7,188 nucleotides of DNA from an uncultured Bacteroidota bacterium (GCA_903905685.1 CAIVHI010000331.1:1-7188); one strand, 5' to 3'. Counted from the first letter of the stretch, positions 1 to 6,364 are shown. Numbers and translations are program-made. The notes: generated by a model from the sequence alone, not told the origin.

Positions 1-585
1 CTCATTGCTGACAATGCTTTGCTGCTTAATGAGCATCTGAAGTTTCAACTACAGCCCCACACCCTCAATAATATCTTGGCCAACTTAAAGGTGTTTTCTA
101 ACAAGCTAAATAAGGGACTAGATTCACTTTCGGCAACACTGGAGTATATTTTATACAGGGGTAATCATCACTTAGTAAGTGTGCAAGACGAGCTGCATTT
201 CATAAAGAAATACTTGGAACTTAATGATCTGTTCAACAATGAAATTGATTCAATACTCCTTGACGCAAGGCAAGTAACAACTACCTCTATATACTATGCT
301 ACAGCATGTATTCCACACCTTATTACCGCATACTTTGTAGAGAATGCATTTAAGCATGGCGATGTACACCATCCGCAATTTTTGAGAGTTGAGCTCACCC
401 TTACCGATAAGCAATTTGCAATGAAGGTCGTTAACAAGATTAAGAACAAGCCAACGAACGGTAGTGGCGGCATTGGCCTAAAAAACATGAAAGAGCGTCT
501 TGATCTTTTGCTCCCCGGCAAATATGAAATAAGTAATAGCTCTAATGAACAGGAATACCGGTCAAACCTATTAATCCGCTTCTAA
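1..585 (+). CDS. LytS-type sensor histidine kinase, C-terminal part (5' partial)
   Basis: The reading frame is open from the first base, so only the last 194 residues are present; the sensor and any membrane segments lie outside the window. The visible part is the LytS/YehU-type kinase core. The dimerisation/phosphoacceptor segment reads KFQLQPHTLNNILANL, with His20 (counting from base 1) in the place of the PHFLFN histidine. Next comes the family-typical stretch LxxExxFIKKYLEL (about 61-75). The ATPase domain has an N-box VENAFKHG (113-120) and a G-box GGIGLKNMKERL (156-167). The phosphoacceptor box lacks the usual FLF residues after PH, which is unusual, although Bacteroidota kinases vary here. 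It would autophosphorylate and pass phosphate to the response regulator that starts one base after its stop codon. The signal sensed cannot be read from this fragment. Family assignment is firm. Confidence 0.9.
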   Translation, partial: LIADNALLLNEHLKFQLQPHTLNNILANLKVFSNKLNKGLDSLSATLEYILYRGNHHLVSVQDELHFIKKYLELNDLFNNEIDSILLDARQVTTTSIYYATACIPHLITAYFVENAFKHGDVHHPQFLRVELTLTDKQFAMKVVNKIKNKPTNGSGGIGLKNMKERLDLLLPGKYEISNSSNEQEYRSNLLIRF

Positions 586-586
586 A

Positions 587-1345
587 ATGATGAAACTACA
601 GGTAGCGATATTGGAGGATAGTAGAGCCCTGCTAAAGGAGCTAAAAGAGAACGTCGAAGCTACGGGGCTGGTTGAGGTAGTGGCATGGGCTACAAACTCA
701 GAAGAATTCATAGAGAAGGTAGGTGAAGTAAAACCGGAGGCATTGCTGCTTGACATTGATCTGGGTGGCGACAGCATGAATGGGCTGGATATTGCCAATA
801 CATTAAAGTTGCCGGTTCTTTTTGTAAGTGGTAAGACTCGAGATTTTTTTCAGAGCATCGAAGAGTTGAATATCAATTCAGAAATCACCATAGAACACAT
901 CAGCAAGCCTATCACACCCGAAAAATTAAAGAAAATATTGCCGAAGTTCATTAATGAGATAAGGGCAATGAACCAAGCGCAATTTGTGTATATCGACTTT
1001 GGCGATAGCCGACGGAATAAGATTGCTTTAGATTCTATTGTGTGTTTACATACCGACAAGAAAATGGGTGCAGACTCCAACAATAAACTCATCTACTTTA
1101 CAGACAGAAAAAAAGAAGTGCTGGTTGATTTTTCGTTTTCGAAAATGGAGCAGCATGGGTTTAGTAAGAATCAGTTTATCACCATCCACAAGTCTTTCCG
1201 TGTAAATGCCGACAAGATTTTACGCTATCACACCGCCACTCACGAGGTTGAAGTTGCCGTATTCAAATCGCCCGGCAAAACAGATACTAAGTTCCTACCT
1301 GTTTCTGAAAACTACAGAAGTGACGTGTCCAAATTCAAGCGATAA
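587..1345 (+). CDS. LytTR-family response regulator transcription factor
   Basis: This is a 252-residue regulator with two domains. Residues 4-125 form a receiver: acidic pair Glu10-Asp11, phosphoacceptor Asp56 in LLLDID, Ser81 in LFVSG, and Lys107 in the ISKP motif, so all switch residues are present. Residues about 133-250 form a LytTR DNA-binding domain, shown by FITIHKSFRVNADKI and the closing FLPVSENYR. The kinase stop codon and this ATG are separated by a single base, so the two are almost certainly co-transcribed and translationally coupled and form a cognate pair. ATG codons at 587 and 590 are both possible starts; there is no clear ribosome-binding site. The gene downstream (viperin) lies on the same strand after 116 bases, so it could be a target, but nothing in the protein itself indicates which genes it controls. 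Confidence 0.93.
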   Translation: MMKLQVAILEDSRALLKELKENVEATGLVEVVAWATNSEEFIEKVGEVKPEALLLDIDLGGDSMNGLDIANTLKLPVLFVSGKTRDFFQSIEELNINSEITIEHISKPITPEKLKKILPKFINEIRAMNQAQFVYIDFGDSRRNKIALDSIVCLHTDKKMGADSNNKLIYFTDRKKEVLVDFSFSKMEQHGFSKNQFITIHKSFRVNADKILRYHTATHEVEVAVFKSPGKTDTKFLPVSENYRSDVSKFKR

Positions 1346-1393
1346 ACTGTTTTCATTGCTCCAAAATCCCGTTTCTGTGTTTGGGTAACTGTT
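1345..1393. repeat. Direct repeat AACTGTT, 42 bp apart
   Basis: AACTGTT occurs at 1345-1351 (overlapping the end of the response-regulator stop codon) and again at 1387-1393, exactly 42 bases apart, about four helical turns. A related CTGTTTTC at 1418-1425 repeats 1347-1354. LytTR regulators typically bind pairs of direct repeats on one DNA face, though usually about two turns apart. The sites lie just upstream of the viperin promoter candidate. A regulatory role is inference; a 7-mer repeat in AT-rich DNA can occur by chance. Confidence 0.2.
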
Positions 1394-1406
1394 GTATTAT
1401 CCGTCA

Positions 1407-1438
1407 TTAGAGCAAGCCTGTTTTCCGAAAGACATTTG
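1407..1438 (+). promoter_or_regulatory. Candidate Bacteroidota-type promoter of the viperin unit
   Basis: TTAG at 1407-1410 and GACATTTG at 1431-1438 are separated by 20 bases and each match the Bacteroidota -33 (TTTG) and -7 (TAnnTTTG) elements with one mismatch. Transcription would begin about 1443-1446, giving a very short leader before the ATG at 1462. If real, the viperin unit is expressed independently of the two-component operon. No experimental support is available. Confidence 0.3.
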
Positions 1439-1461
1439 CTATATCAAAATCAAAAAAGCAA

Positions 1462-2865
1462 ATGATTCCTTCAGTCAACTACCATTTATGGGAGCCGTGC
1501 AATATGCGCTGCAAATTTTGTTTCGCCACATTTCAGGATGTAAAACAAACCGTCCTACCGAAAGGGCACCTGCCAAAAGAACAGGCTATAGAAGTTGTTC
1601 TGCAACTAGCCGAGATCGGCTTCGAGAAAATCACATTTGCCGGTGGAGAGCCTACCCTATGCCCCTGGTTGCCTGAGCTAATTACTACCGCAAAAGAAGC
1701 CGGAATGACAACCATGATCGTTACAAACGGTAGCAAGCTTACAGATACATTCCTTGAAGCGAATAAACGAACCCTTGACTGGATAGCTGTAAGTATAGAT
1801 AGCTTGAATATAGATACCAACTTTTCAACGGGAAGAGCCATTGCAGGTAACACACCGTTGACCCTTGATTACTATCTTTCGCTTGTGGATCGAATAAAAC
1901 AACATGGTTATGGGTTGAAAATTAACACCGTTGTGAGCAGTAAGAACTATACTGAACAGATGAACGAGATTATTAGGTACTCAAAACCCAAACGTTGGAA
2001 GCTCCTCCAGGTATTACCAATCATTGGCCAAAATGACTTAGATATCGTTAACTTTAAAATTTCAGATGAGCAATTCAAGTTGTTTCTAGACAATCATAAT
2101 GACCTAAAAGACATAACCAATATAGTTCCCGAATCCAATAGCCAGATGAAAGGGTCGTATGCGATGGTTGACCCGGCAGGTAGATTTTATGACAACAGAA
2201 CAGGTAAGCATAACTACAGCAGGCCGATCTTGGAAATCGGCAGCCGACTTGCAATTCAACAAGTGAATTATGACTTCTCAAAGTTCGTTCAAAGAGGGGG
2301 TATATACGACTGGCAAATTAGGAAGAATGTTTCCGATATGAATTTTACGATTTCAGGCGAAGTGGCATCGGGTAAATCGACAGTTGGTAAGGCTCTTGCG
2401 GCAAAGTTGGGCTATTCATTCATGTCTATTGGCGAAAAAATCAGGGAGGTTGCAGCGGAAAATGGAATGAGCATTGTTGAATATCAAAAGCTGTGCAGTG
2501 AAAATCCACAACTAGATTTAGATTTTGATGCTCGTTTTGCTGAAGACTGCAATAAGAGGAGGCAAACTGTTTTCGACTATCGATTGGGGTTTAAGTTCGT
2601 ACACGATAGCTTTCATGTATTTCTCAAAATAAGGAATGAAACAGCGAAAATCCGATTACAAAATGCTGACCGACATAACGAAACAGCAGAAACGTTGGAA
2701 GAACGAAATGAGCTGTTCCGAAAGCAGTTCCTGACTTGTTATGACATTGACTATTGTGATGAGCGGCATTACGATCTAGTCGTGAATGTAGAAGAGTTTT
2801 CTTCTGCTGACGAAATAGTCAATTTTATTATAAATAAATTAAATATACATAGAAGTGAAAATTAA
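1462..2865 (+). CDS. Prokaryotic viperin fused to a cytidylate-kinase-like domain
   Basis: A 467-residue two-domain antiviral enzyme. Residues 1-290 are viperin: SVNYH at the N-terminus, radical-SAM cluster motif CNMRCKFC (Cys13, Cys17, Cys20) binding a 4Fe-4S cluster, SAM-binding GGEP (61-64), TNGS (88-91), SIDS (111-114), KINTVV, RWKLLQ, VPESN (222-226) with MKGSY, and the closing RGGIYDW. All line up with animal RSAD2. Viperins abstract a hydrogen from the ribose of CTP, or GTP/UTP in prokaryotes, to make ddhNTP chain terminators. There is no N-terminal membrane helix, so the protein is cytosolic. Residues 293-460 are a P-loop kinase: Walker A GEVASGKST (299-307), SIGEKIREVA, and a lid-like Arg-rich segment to FLTCYDIDY. 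It resembles archaeal-type CMP kinase and could supply the CTP pool. The canonical EGR-type motif after the core helix reads FDYRLG, so substrate preference may differ. ATG 1462 is the only ATG after the upstream in-frame stop at 1408. Viperin identity is very sure; exact kinase specificity is inferred. Confidence 0.95.
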   Translation: MIPSVNYHLWEPCNMRCKFCFATFQDVKQTVLPKGHLPKEQAIEVVLQLAEIGFEKITFAGGEPTLCPWLPELITTAKEAGMTTMIVTNGSKLTDTFLEANKRTLDWIAVSIDSLNIDTNFSTGRAIAGNTPLTLDYYLSLVDRIKQHGYGLKINTVVSSKNYTEQMNEIIRYSKPKRWKLLQVLPIIGQNDLDIVNFKISDEQFKLFLDNHNDLKDITNIVPESNSQMKGSYAMVDPAGRFYDNRTGKHNYSRPILEIGSRLAIQQVNYDFSKFVQRGGIYDWQIRKNVSDMNFTISGEVASGKSTVGKALAAKLGYSFMSIGEKIREVAAENGMSIVEYQKLCSENPQLDLDFDARFAEDCNKRRQTVFDYRLGFKFVHDSFHVFLKIRNETAKIRLQNADRHNETAETLEERNELFRKQFLTCYDIDYCDERHYDLVVNVEEFSSADEIVNFIINKLNIHRSEN

Positions 2866-3304
2866 AATTTGCAAAACTGATGTCGTCTATGTTGATATGG
2901 ATGGAGTACTTGTTCAAAGCGGAGAAACGAAAGATGAATGGACAACATGTAAGCTCCAACAGAAATTTTTTCTAAATAAACCTCCGGTTTCCATGGCTGT
3001 AGATGCATTTGAATTGTTATCACAACACTGCAATGTATACATATTATCTACTCCGGTTTGGGACAATATTTATTGCTGGTCAGAAAAAAGAATGTGGGTG
3101 GAAAGGCATTTGGGGAGCATAGCTAAAAAGAAACTTATTCTCACCCATAATAAAGCATTGAACAAAGGTATTGTTCTGATTGATGATAGCCTTGATCATG
3201 GAGCCGCACAATTTGATGGACATCACATACATTTTGGTACTGTGCGATATCCTACTTGGGCTGAAGTGATTGAAGAATTTGTATTCAAGGATAATAGTGG
3301 TTAA
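2855..3304 (+). CDS. HAD-family 5'(3')-deoxyribonucleotidase-like protein (NT5C type)
   Basis: A 149-residue soluble HAD-fold phosphatase. Motif I is VYVDMDGVL with nucleophile Asp14 and acid/base Asp16; motif II is the LSTP segment (64-67); a lysine in THNKALNKG (near 100) fits motif III; motif IV is VLIDDSLDHGAAQF with Asp110-Asp111 for magnesium. The layout, including KRMWVERHLG between motifs II and III and HIHFG near the end, matches the 5' nucleotidase, deoxy (pyrimidine), cytosolic-type family, which dephosphorylates (deoxy)nucleoside monophosphates; at 149 residues it is shorter than the roughly 200-residue animal enzymes. The GTG start overlaps the end of the viperin gene by 11 bases and is the only plausible start after an in-frame stop at 2840, so the two are translationally coupled. 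The coupling suggests a job in the viperin pathway, such as trimming ddhNMP, protecting the host, or shifting pyrimidine pools. The family is clear; the substrate is not known. Confidence 0.82.
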   Translation: MKIKICKTDVVYVDMDGVLVQSGETKDEWTTCKLQQKFFLNKPPVSMAVDAFELLSQHCNVYILSTPVWDNIYCWSEKRMWVERHLGSIAKKKLILTHNKALNKGIVLIDDSLDHGAAQFDGHHIHFGTVRYPTWAEVIEEFVFKDNSG

Positions 3305-4089
3305 ACCCGAAGTCAATCTAAGGCCGAGGATCTACATTGATTGCTACAATAAAAGTGTGCAGTATTTATGTCATGGTTGGACTCCATCGGTCACAGTGAC
3401 TTCATCGTGAGGCACGGCAATGGTTTCAGGTATGATTAATACGTTCAATGAAACTTATACATAAAGCAGTGCGTATCCGGATTTTCAATGGATGAAGAAT
3501 GGTCTCCATTTGGGGTATGCCTGCGCGGTATGGAGCAAGGACAGCCCGAAGCGTTTGAGCTTCTTTACCTCAACTACGGCAAGTGCAGGGAGGTTTAAGG
3601 GATATGTTTAAACCAAGCGGTCCCTGGATGGTGGAGTTAGGCTGGAAAGTTGAACATATTGTTCAGACGCGTTACAACCGACCTTTTCCTCGGGGCTTTG
3701 GCCACAGTAGTCTTCATCATTTAAAGGAATCCCGGAATCGCTTATGCTGAATTGTTGACCGTCGTTGGTAATTGGATCGCACGGAATAAATGGCTGCCTA
3801 AGGAGGAACACATCAGAATCGCTTACAATCATCTCCAAGCAAATCGAGACCTCTTCACGTAGCTGCATTTTTTCCAACGTCAAGAGTCGATGGCCAGCCC
3901 CGACAATTCCAACTTGGAATAAATGAGCTTAGAAAGATGATTAAGTTATTGACCTGGGAAGAATACCTATATCCCCTTGCCTATCCCCTTTTATAACGGT
4001 TTATTGGTTCTTTATCACGGATTGCCAGTCATTGCGGGCAGGTACACTGTTGTTGAATCAACCGACCCTCCGAGCAGCCTCAAAATATA
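3305..4089. other. Gene-poor region with no convincing intact gene
   Basis: Almost 800 bases lie between the nucleotidase gene and the tRNA promoter without a gene I can support. No frame carries a recognisable domain over a useful length. Items seen: a short plus-strand reading frame at 3488-3598 listed separately; an open stretch at 3725-3862 of 45 codons with no start codon; an open minus-strand frame at 3608-3883 that starts only at TTG and matches nothing I recognise; a perfect palindrome GTCACAGTGAC at 3390-3400; and a tandem TATCCCCTT near 3970-3990. No intrinsic terminator is visible behind the nucleotidase gene. The mixture of short open pieces in different frames suggests decayed coding DNA. 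Confidence 0.5.
3488..3598 (+). pseudogene. Possible remnant of an ECF sigma factor N-terminus
   Basis: A 36-codon frame from ATG to TAA encodes RGMEQGQPEAFELLYLNYGK, which resembles the start of sigma-70 region 2 in extracytoplasmic-function sigma factors (a Gx3AFxxLYxxY pattern). Nothing like the rest of region 2 or region 4 follows in any frame, so if the resemblance is real this is a truncated leftover. The match is short and could be chance. Confidence 0.2.
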
Positions 4090-4121
4090 GTTGGTATACC
4101 CGGTTTTTATGCGTTACTTTG
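4090..4121 (+). promoter_or_regulatory. Candidate promoter of the initiator tRNA
   Basis: GTTG at 4090-4093 and TTACTTTG at 4114-4121 are separated by 20 bases and match the Bacteroidota -33 (TTTG) and -7 (TAnnTTTG) elements with one mismatch each. Transcription would start about 4126-4129, right at the 5' end of the tRNA, leaving almost no leader. Confidence 0.45.
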
Positions 4122-4129
4122 CAGCATAG

Positions 4130-4201
<72 letters not shown>

Positions 4202-4207
4202 CACCGC

Positions 4208-4247
4208 AAAAAGCCAATCATTTATTTGATTGGCTTTTTTGTTTTTT
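4208..4247 (+). terminator. Intrinsic terminator of the tRNA, probably bidirectional
   Basis: A perfect 13-bp stem, AAAAAGCCAATCA (4208-4220) with TGATTGGCTTTTT (4227-4239), closes a 6-base loop and runs into T-rich sequence interrupted by one G. The A-run on the left arm becomes a T-run on the other strand, so it may also end transcripts of the convergent flavoprotein gene, whose stop codon is about 100 bases away. The bases between (4251-4346) hold nothing else that I can see. Confidence 0.88.
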
Positions 4248-4346
4248 TGTATGTTAGGCTCAGGCGATATTTAGGATCAAGCATTATTTCAGCGATGCGT
4301 AATAAAAGTCAGGGTCTGAATCGGGTCTTTTCCCTGTTGCATTTCG

Positions 4347-5495
4347 TCAAAGCAATTTCTTCACCAACTTGTTGAGCGGTGGAAAGCCGTAGAGCCGAAA
4401 CGCGGCACTCAGCAAGGCTGGATGCCTTTGTAAGGCCTTTTGAAAGAAGTAGTGGGTGCGAAACTCGCGGTTTAGCGCACGGGCTACGGCATGGTCATAC
4501 CGCATTAGGTAGCCGGCCGTCGTGTTTCCCAGCTTCAGGCCCTCCAATGCGGTTTGAGCGGCGAGATGCCCGGAAAGCACGGCGTTGCCAATGCCATCCC
4601 CCGTGCCGGGGTCTACCAACGAGGCGGCATCCCCCGCCAGCATGAAGCCATCGCCTGAGATGGGCACCTGTGCGGAGCCAAAGGGGAGCGAGTAGCCCTC
4701 GAGTTTTCCTAACTGCACGGCTCCGGCGGTTAGGGCCCTTACTTCGGGTAAGGTATTCAGAAAGTCGTAAAACACTTCTTTGAGGTTCAACCGGCGGCGC
4801 ACCAGTTCCGACGACAGCATGCCTACACCCACATTGGCGCGGCCGTTGGGCAATGGAAAAATCCACAGGTAGCTTGGTATAAGGCGTTTATGGAAAAATA
4901 CCAGGGTCGTGTAGGGGTCGAGCCCATGCAAGCCATCGAAGTAGGCCCGCACCGAGGCCCCGAGATGATCCCTATCGGATTTGCGGGGTGCCAGGGCGGC
5001 AGCAACTGCCGACTTTGCCCCGTCGGCACCAATAAGTAGGCGGGTGGTCATGGTATTGCCGGCCGATGTGGTGATGGAGAACCCGGCAGGCACCCGCGTA
5101 GCCGACGTCAAGGCTTCGCCTTGGCGCACTTCACCGGCCCCCAAGTGTAGCAATCTTTGCACGAGAATGTGGTCGAAGTCGGTCCGGGCACAAGTGTAGG
5201 CCTCGCGCACCCATTCAAAGGTCAAGACCCGCCCTCCATAATGAAGGGTGGTGCGCTTGGTGAGTAATTTTTTTGGGAATGGTGCAAATGCTGGTCCAAA
5301 CCCCGCATCGGACGCTGAAAGTATTTTGATGGCCCTGCCCGGCACGGCATCGCCGCAGGTTTTGGGTCGGGGGAAGACCGCGCGGTCTAAAACCAAAACC
5401 TTCAAGCCATTGTTGCGCAATCCCATTGCGCACGCCGCACCTGCGGGTCCCGCGCCCGAGATGACTACATCGTATGTTGAAAGTGGTGAACCCAA
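4347..5495 (-). CDS. Geranylgeranyl-reductase-family FAD-dependent oxidoreductase
   Basis: A 382-residue flavoprotein of the p-hydroxybenzoate hydroxylase fold. The N-terminal dinucleotide motif is VISGAGPAGAA (Gly14, Gly16, Gly19) with the acidic ribose-binding residue Asp37; PRPKTCGD (42-49) and ARTDFD (103-108) are typical of the geranylgeranyl reductase group; LIGADGAKS (154-162) is the DG motif; WIFPLPNGRANVGVG (211-225) and LAGDAASLVDPGTGDGIG (287-304) bind the flavin and shape the substrate pocket. Members reduce isoprenoid chains of lipids or quinones or act as related oxidoreductases; the substrate here cannot be told, and no pathway gene is next to it. The start is TTG at 5495, chosen because no ATG or GTG lies between it and the upstream stop and the Rossmann motif begins at once. 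The gene stands alone and is clearly more GC-rich than the kinase, regulator and viperin genes. Confidence 0.9.
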   Translation of the reverse strand: MGSPLSTYDVVISGAGPAGAACAMGLRNNGLKVLVLDRAVFPRPKTCGDAVPGRAIKILSASDAGFGPAFAPFPKKLLTKRTTLHYGGRVLTFEWVREAYTCARTDFDHILVQRLLHLGAGEVRQGEALTSATRVPAGFSITTSAGNTMTTRLLIGADGAKSAVAAALAPRKSDRDHLGASVRAYFDGLHGLDPYTTLVFFHKRLIPSYLWIFPLPNGRANVGVGMLSSELVRRRLNLKEVFYDFLNTLPEVRALTAGAVQLGKLEGYSLPFGSAQVPISGDGFMLAGDAASLVDPGTGDGIGNAVLSGHLAAQTALEGLKLGNTTAGYLMRYDHAVARALNREFRTHYFFQKALQRHPALLSAAFRLYGFPPLNKLVKKLL

Positions 5496-5634
5496 TGCCC
5501 CGTAAGTAATCGTGTGGTCAAGGCTGAAGCCGCTACAAACCCATTATACCACCGTATAAAGGTACGAAGGAAAGGTTTCACCCGTATGTTCAACGTGATT
5601 TTTTTATGGTATTAAAAATTATGTTTCAAGACCG

Positions 5635-5665
5635 CTTGTCCGGATGGAAAGGATGTCTAATTTTA
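5635..5665 (+). promoter_or_regulatory. Candidate promoter of the Cys-rich exported protein
   Basis: CTTG at 5635-5638 and TAATTTTA at 5658-5665, separated by 19 bases, match the -33 (TTTG) and -7 (TAnnTTTG) elements with one mismatch each. A start site near 5670 would exclude the ATGs at 5644 and 5653 and favours the ATG at 5686. The wider 5496-5643 gap is the divergent intergenic region between this gene and the flavoprotein gene; no clear promoter for the latter was found. Confidence 0.3.
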
Positions 5666-5685
5666 AGGCAAATTATACTTCCAAC

Positions 5686-6342
5686 ATGAAGCATTCCAAC
5701 AAGCTGTTTTCCCTTGCCGCGGGAGTAGCAACCGTCATTTTTTCGGGCCTGTTTTCGGGCGTTGAAGCACAGTCAAAGACTACATACGTAGGTGCAAATG
5801 GTACCGTTTATGAAAATTATCACGGTAAAGGCGAAATAAGCGAAGCCAACGATGACGGCCGATACGACGTATATTGCTATCAGTGTCGTGCATTCCATAA
5901 GTCCTACGATTTCTCCCGCTACCACAATCGCGCAAACGTGCACGGTTGCCACGAAGGCGAAAAATGCAACATGGATGCGCATTGCAAAGATGGTGGTGCT
6001 TGTGCTGAAACCATGCATTGCAAGGGTGGCAAATCTTGCCCCGAAACCGCAAATTGCCATCCCGACTATGCCGATTGGCACGAGAGCGGTGCGGGATATG
6101 GTGAAGCATGCCACGGCGATGCCTGCCACACCTGCGGCGACCATGCCAATGACCTCTACAACATGGACCATGAGTATGACCACTCGGGTAAAGACTACGT
6201 AGTGAAATATCGTGGCAACAAAGTGAAAGTGAAATGTGCTTCCTGCAATGCGAAATGGAAATACTACCACTCTGATTATGATGCAACCAAACATTACATC
6301 TACGACAACAACGACCGTGTAATCGTTTCTTATACAGACTAG
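5686..6342 (+). CDS. Exported Cys/His-rich protein with hexapeptide cysteine repeats
   Basis: A 218-residue protein of no family I recognise. The chosen ATG begins a classical signal peptide: MKHSNK, a hydrophobic stretch to about residue 25, and a likely cleavage at VEAQ near 28; the ATGs at 5644 and 5653 would add 11-14 polar residues ahead of it. The mature protein has 14 cysteines. Seven (88, 94, 100, 106, 112, 118, 124) are spaced exactly six residues apart, in units such as CKDGGA, CAETMH, CKGGKS, CPETAN; viewed in pairs they form four 12-residue repeats. This block is followed by CHGDACHTCGDH (142-153). It is flanked by two similar CxxC modules, YCYQCRAFHKSY (63-74) and KCASCNAKWKYYH (183-195), which look like an ancestral domain into which the repeats were inserted. 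No heme CxxCH, lipobox or T9SS tail is seen. Metal binding or disulfide scaffolding outside the cytoplasm is plausible but inferred. Confidence 0.8.
   Translation: MKHSNKLFSLAAGVATVIFSGLFSGVEAQSKTTYVGANGTVYENYHGKGEISEANDDGRYDVYCYQCRAFHKSYDFSRYHNRANVHGCHEGEKCNMDAHCKDGGACAETMHCKGGKSCPETANCHPDYADWHESGAGYGEACHGDACHTCGDHANDLYNMDHEYDHSGKDYVVKYRGNKVKVKCASCNAKWKYYHSDYDATKHYIYDNNDRVIVSYTD
5944..6087 (+). repeat. Four tandem 36-bp coding repeats (Cys-rich)
   Basis: Within the exported protein, four 12-codon units, each with cysteines at its second and eighth positions, follow without gaps; the fourth is degenerate, keeping only the first. The two central ones (HCKDGGACAETM and HCKGGKSCPETA) are the closest pair, and the outer ones have diverged. 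The pattern suggests growth by tandem duplication with cysteine spacing conserved. Confidence 0.75.
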
Positions 6343-6364
6343 TATATATAGATTTGAGTTATTT

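Noticed and set aside
1392..1676. Plus-strand frame overlapping the beginning of viperin
   Set aside because: It is out of frame with viperin, has no domain, and is explained as a shadow of the viperin coding region.
3608..3883. Minus-strand open frame of 91 codons
   Set aside because: It starts only at TTG, has no recognisable domain or ribosome-binding context, and lies across other short open pieces in a region that looks decayed.
5644..5688. Upstream starts at 5644 and 5653 for the Cys-rich protein
   Set aside because: They would place 11-14 polar residues before an otherwise classical signal peptide, and the promoter candidate places transcription start downstream of both.
6142..6180. 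Heme-binding motif in the Cys-rich protein
   Set aside because: CHGDACHTCGDH contains Cys and His close together but no CxxCH sequence, so a c-type cytochrome is not supported.
5773..6294. Two long minus-strand open frames opposite the Cys-rich gene
   Set aside because: They are shadows of the biased codon use of the repeat-rich gene; the plus-strand product has a signal peptide and ordered repeats, while the minus products are low-complexity.
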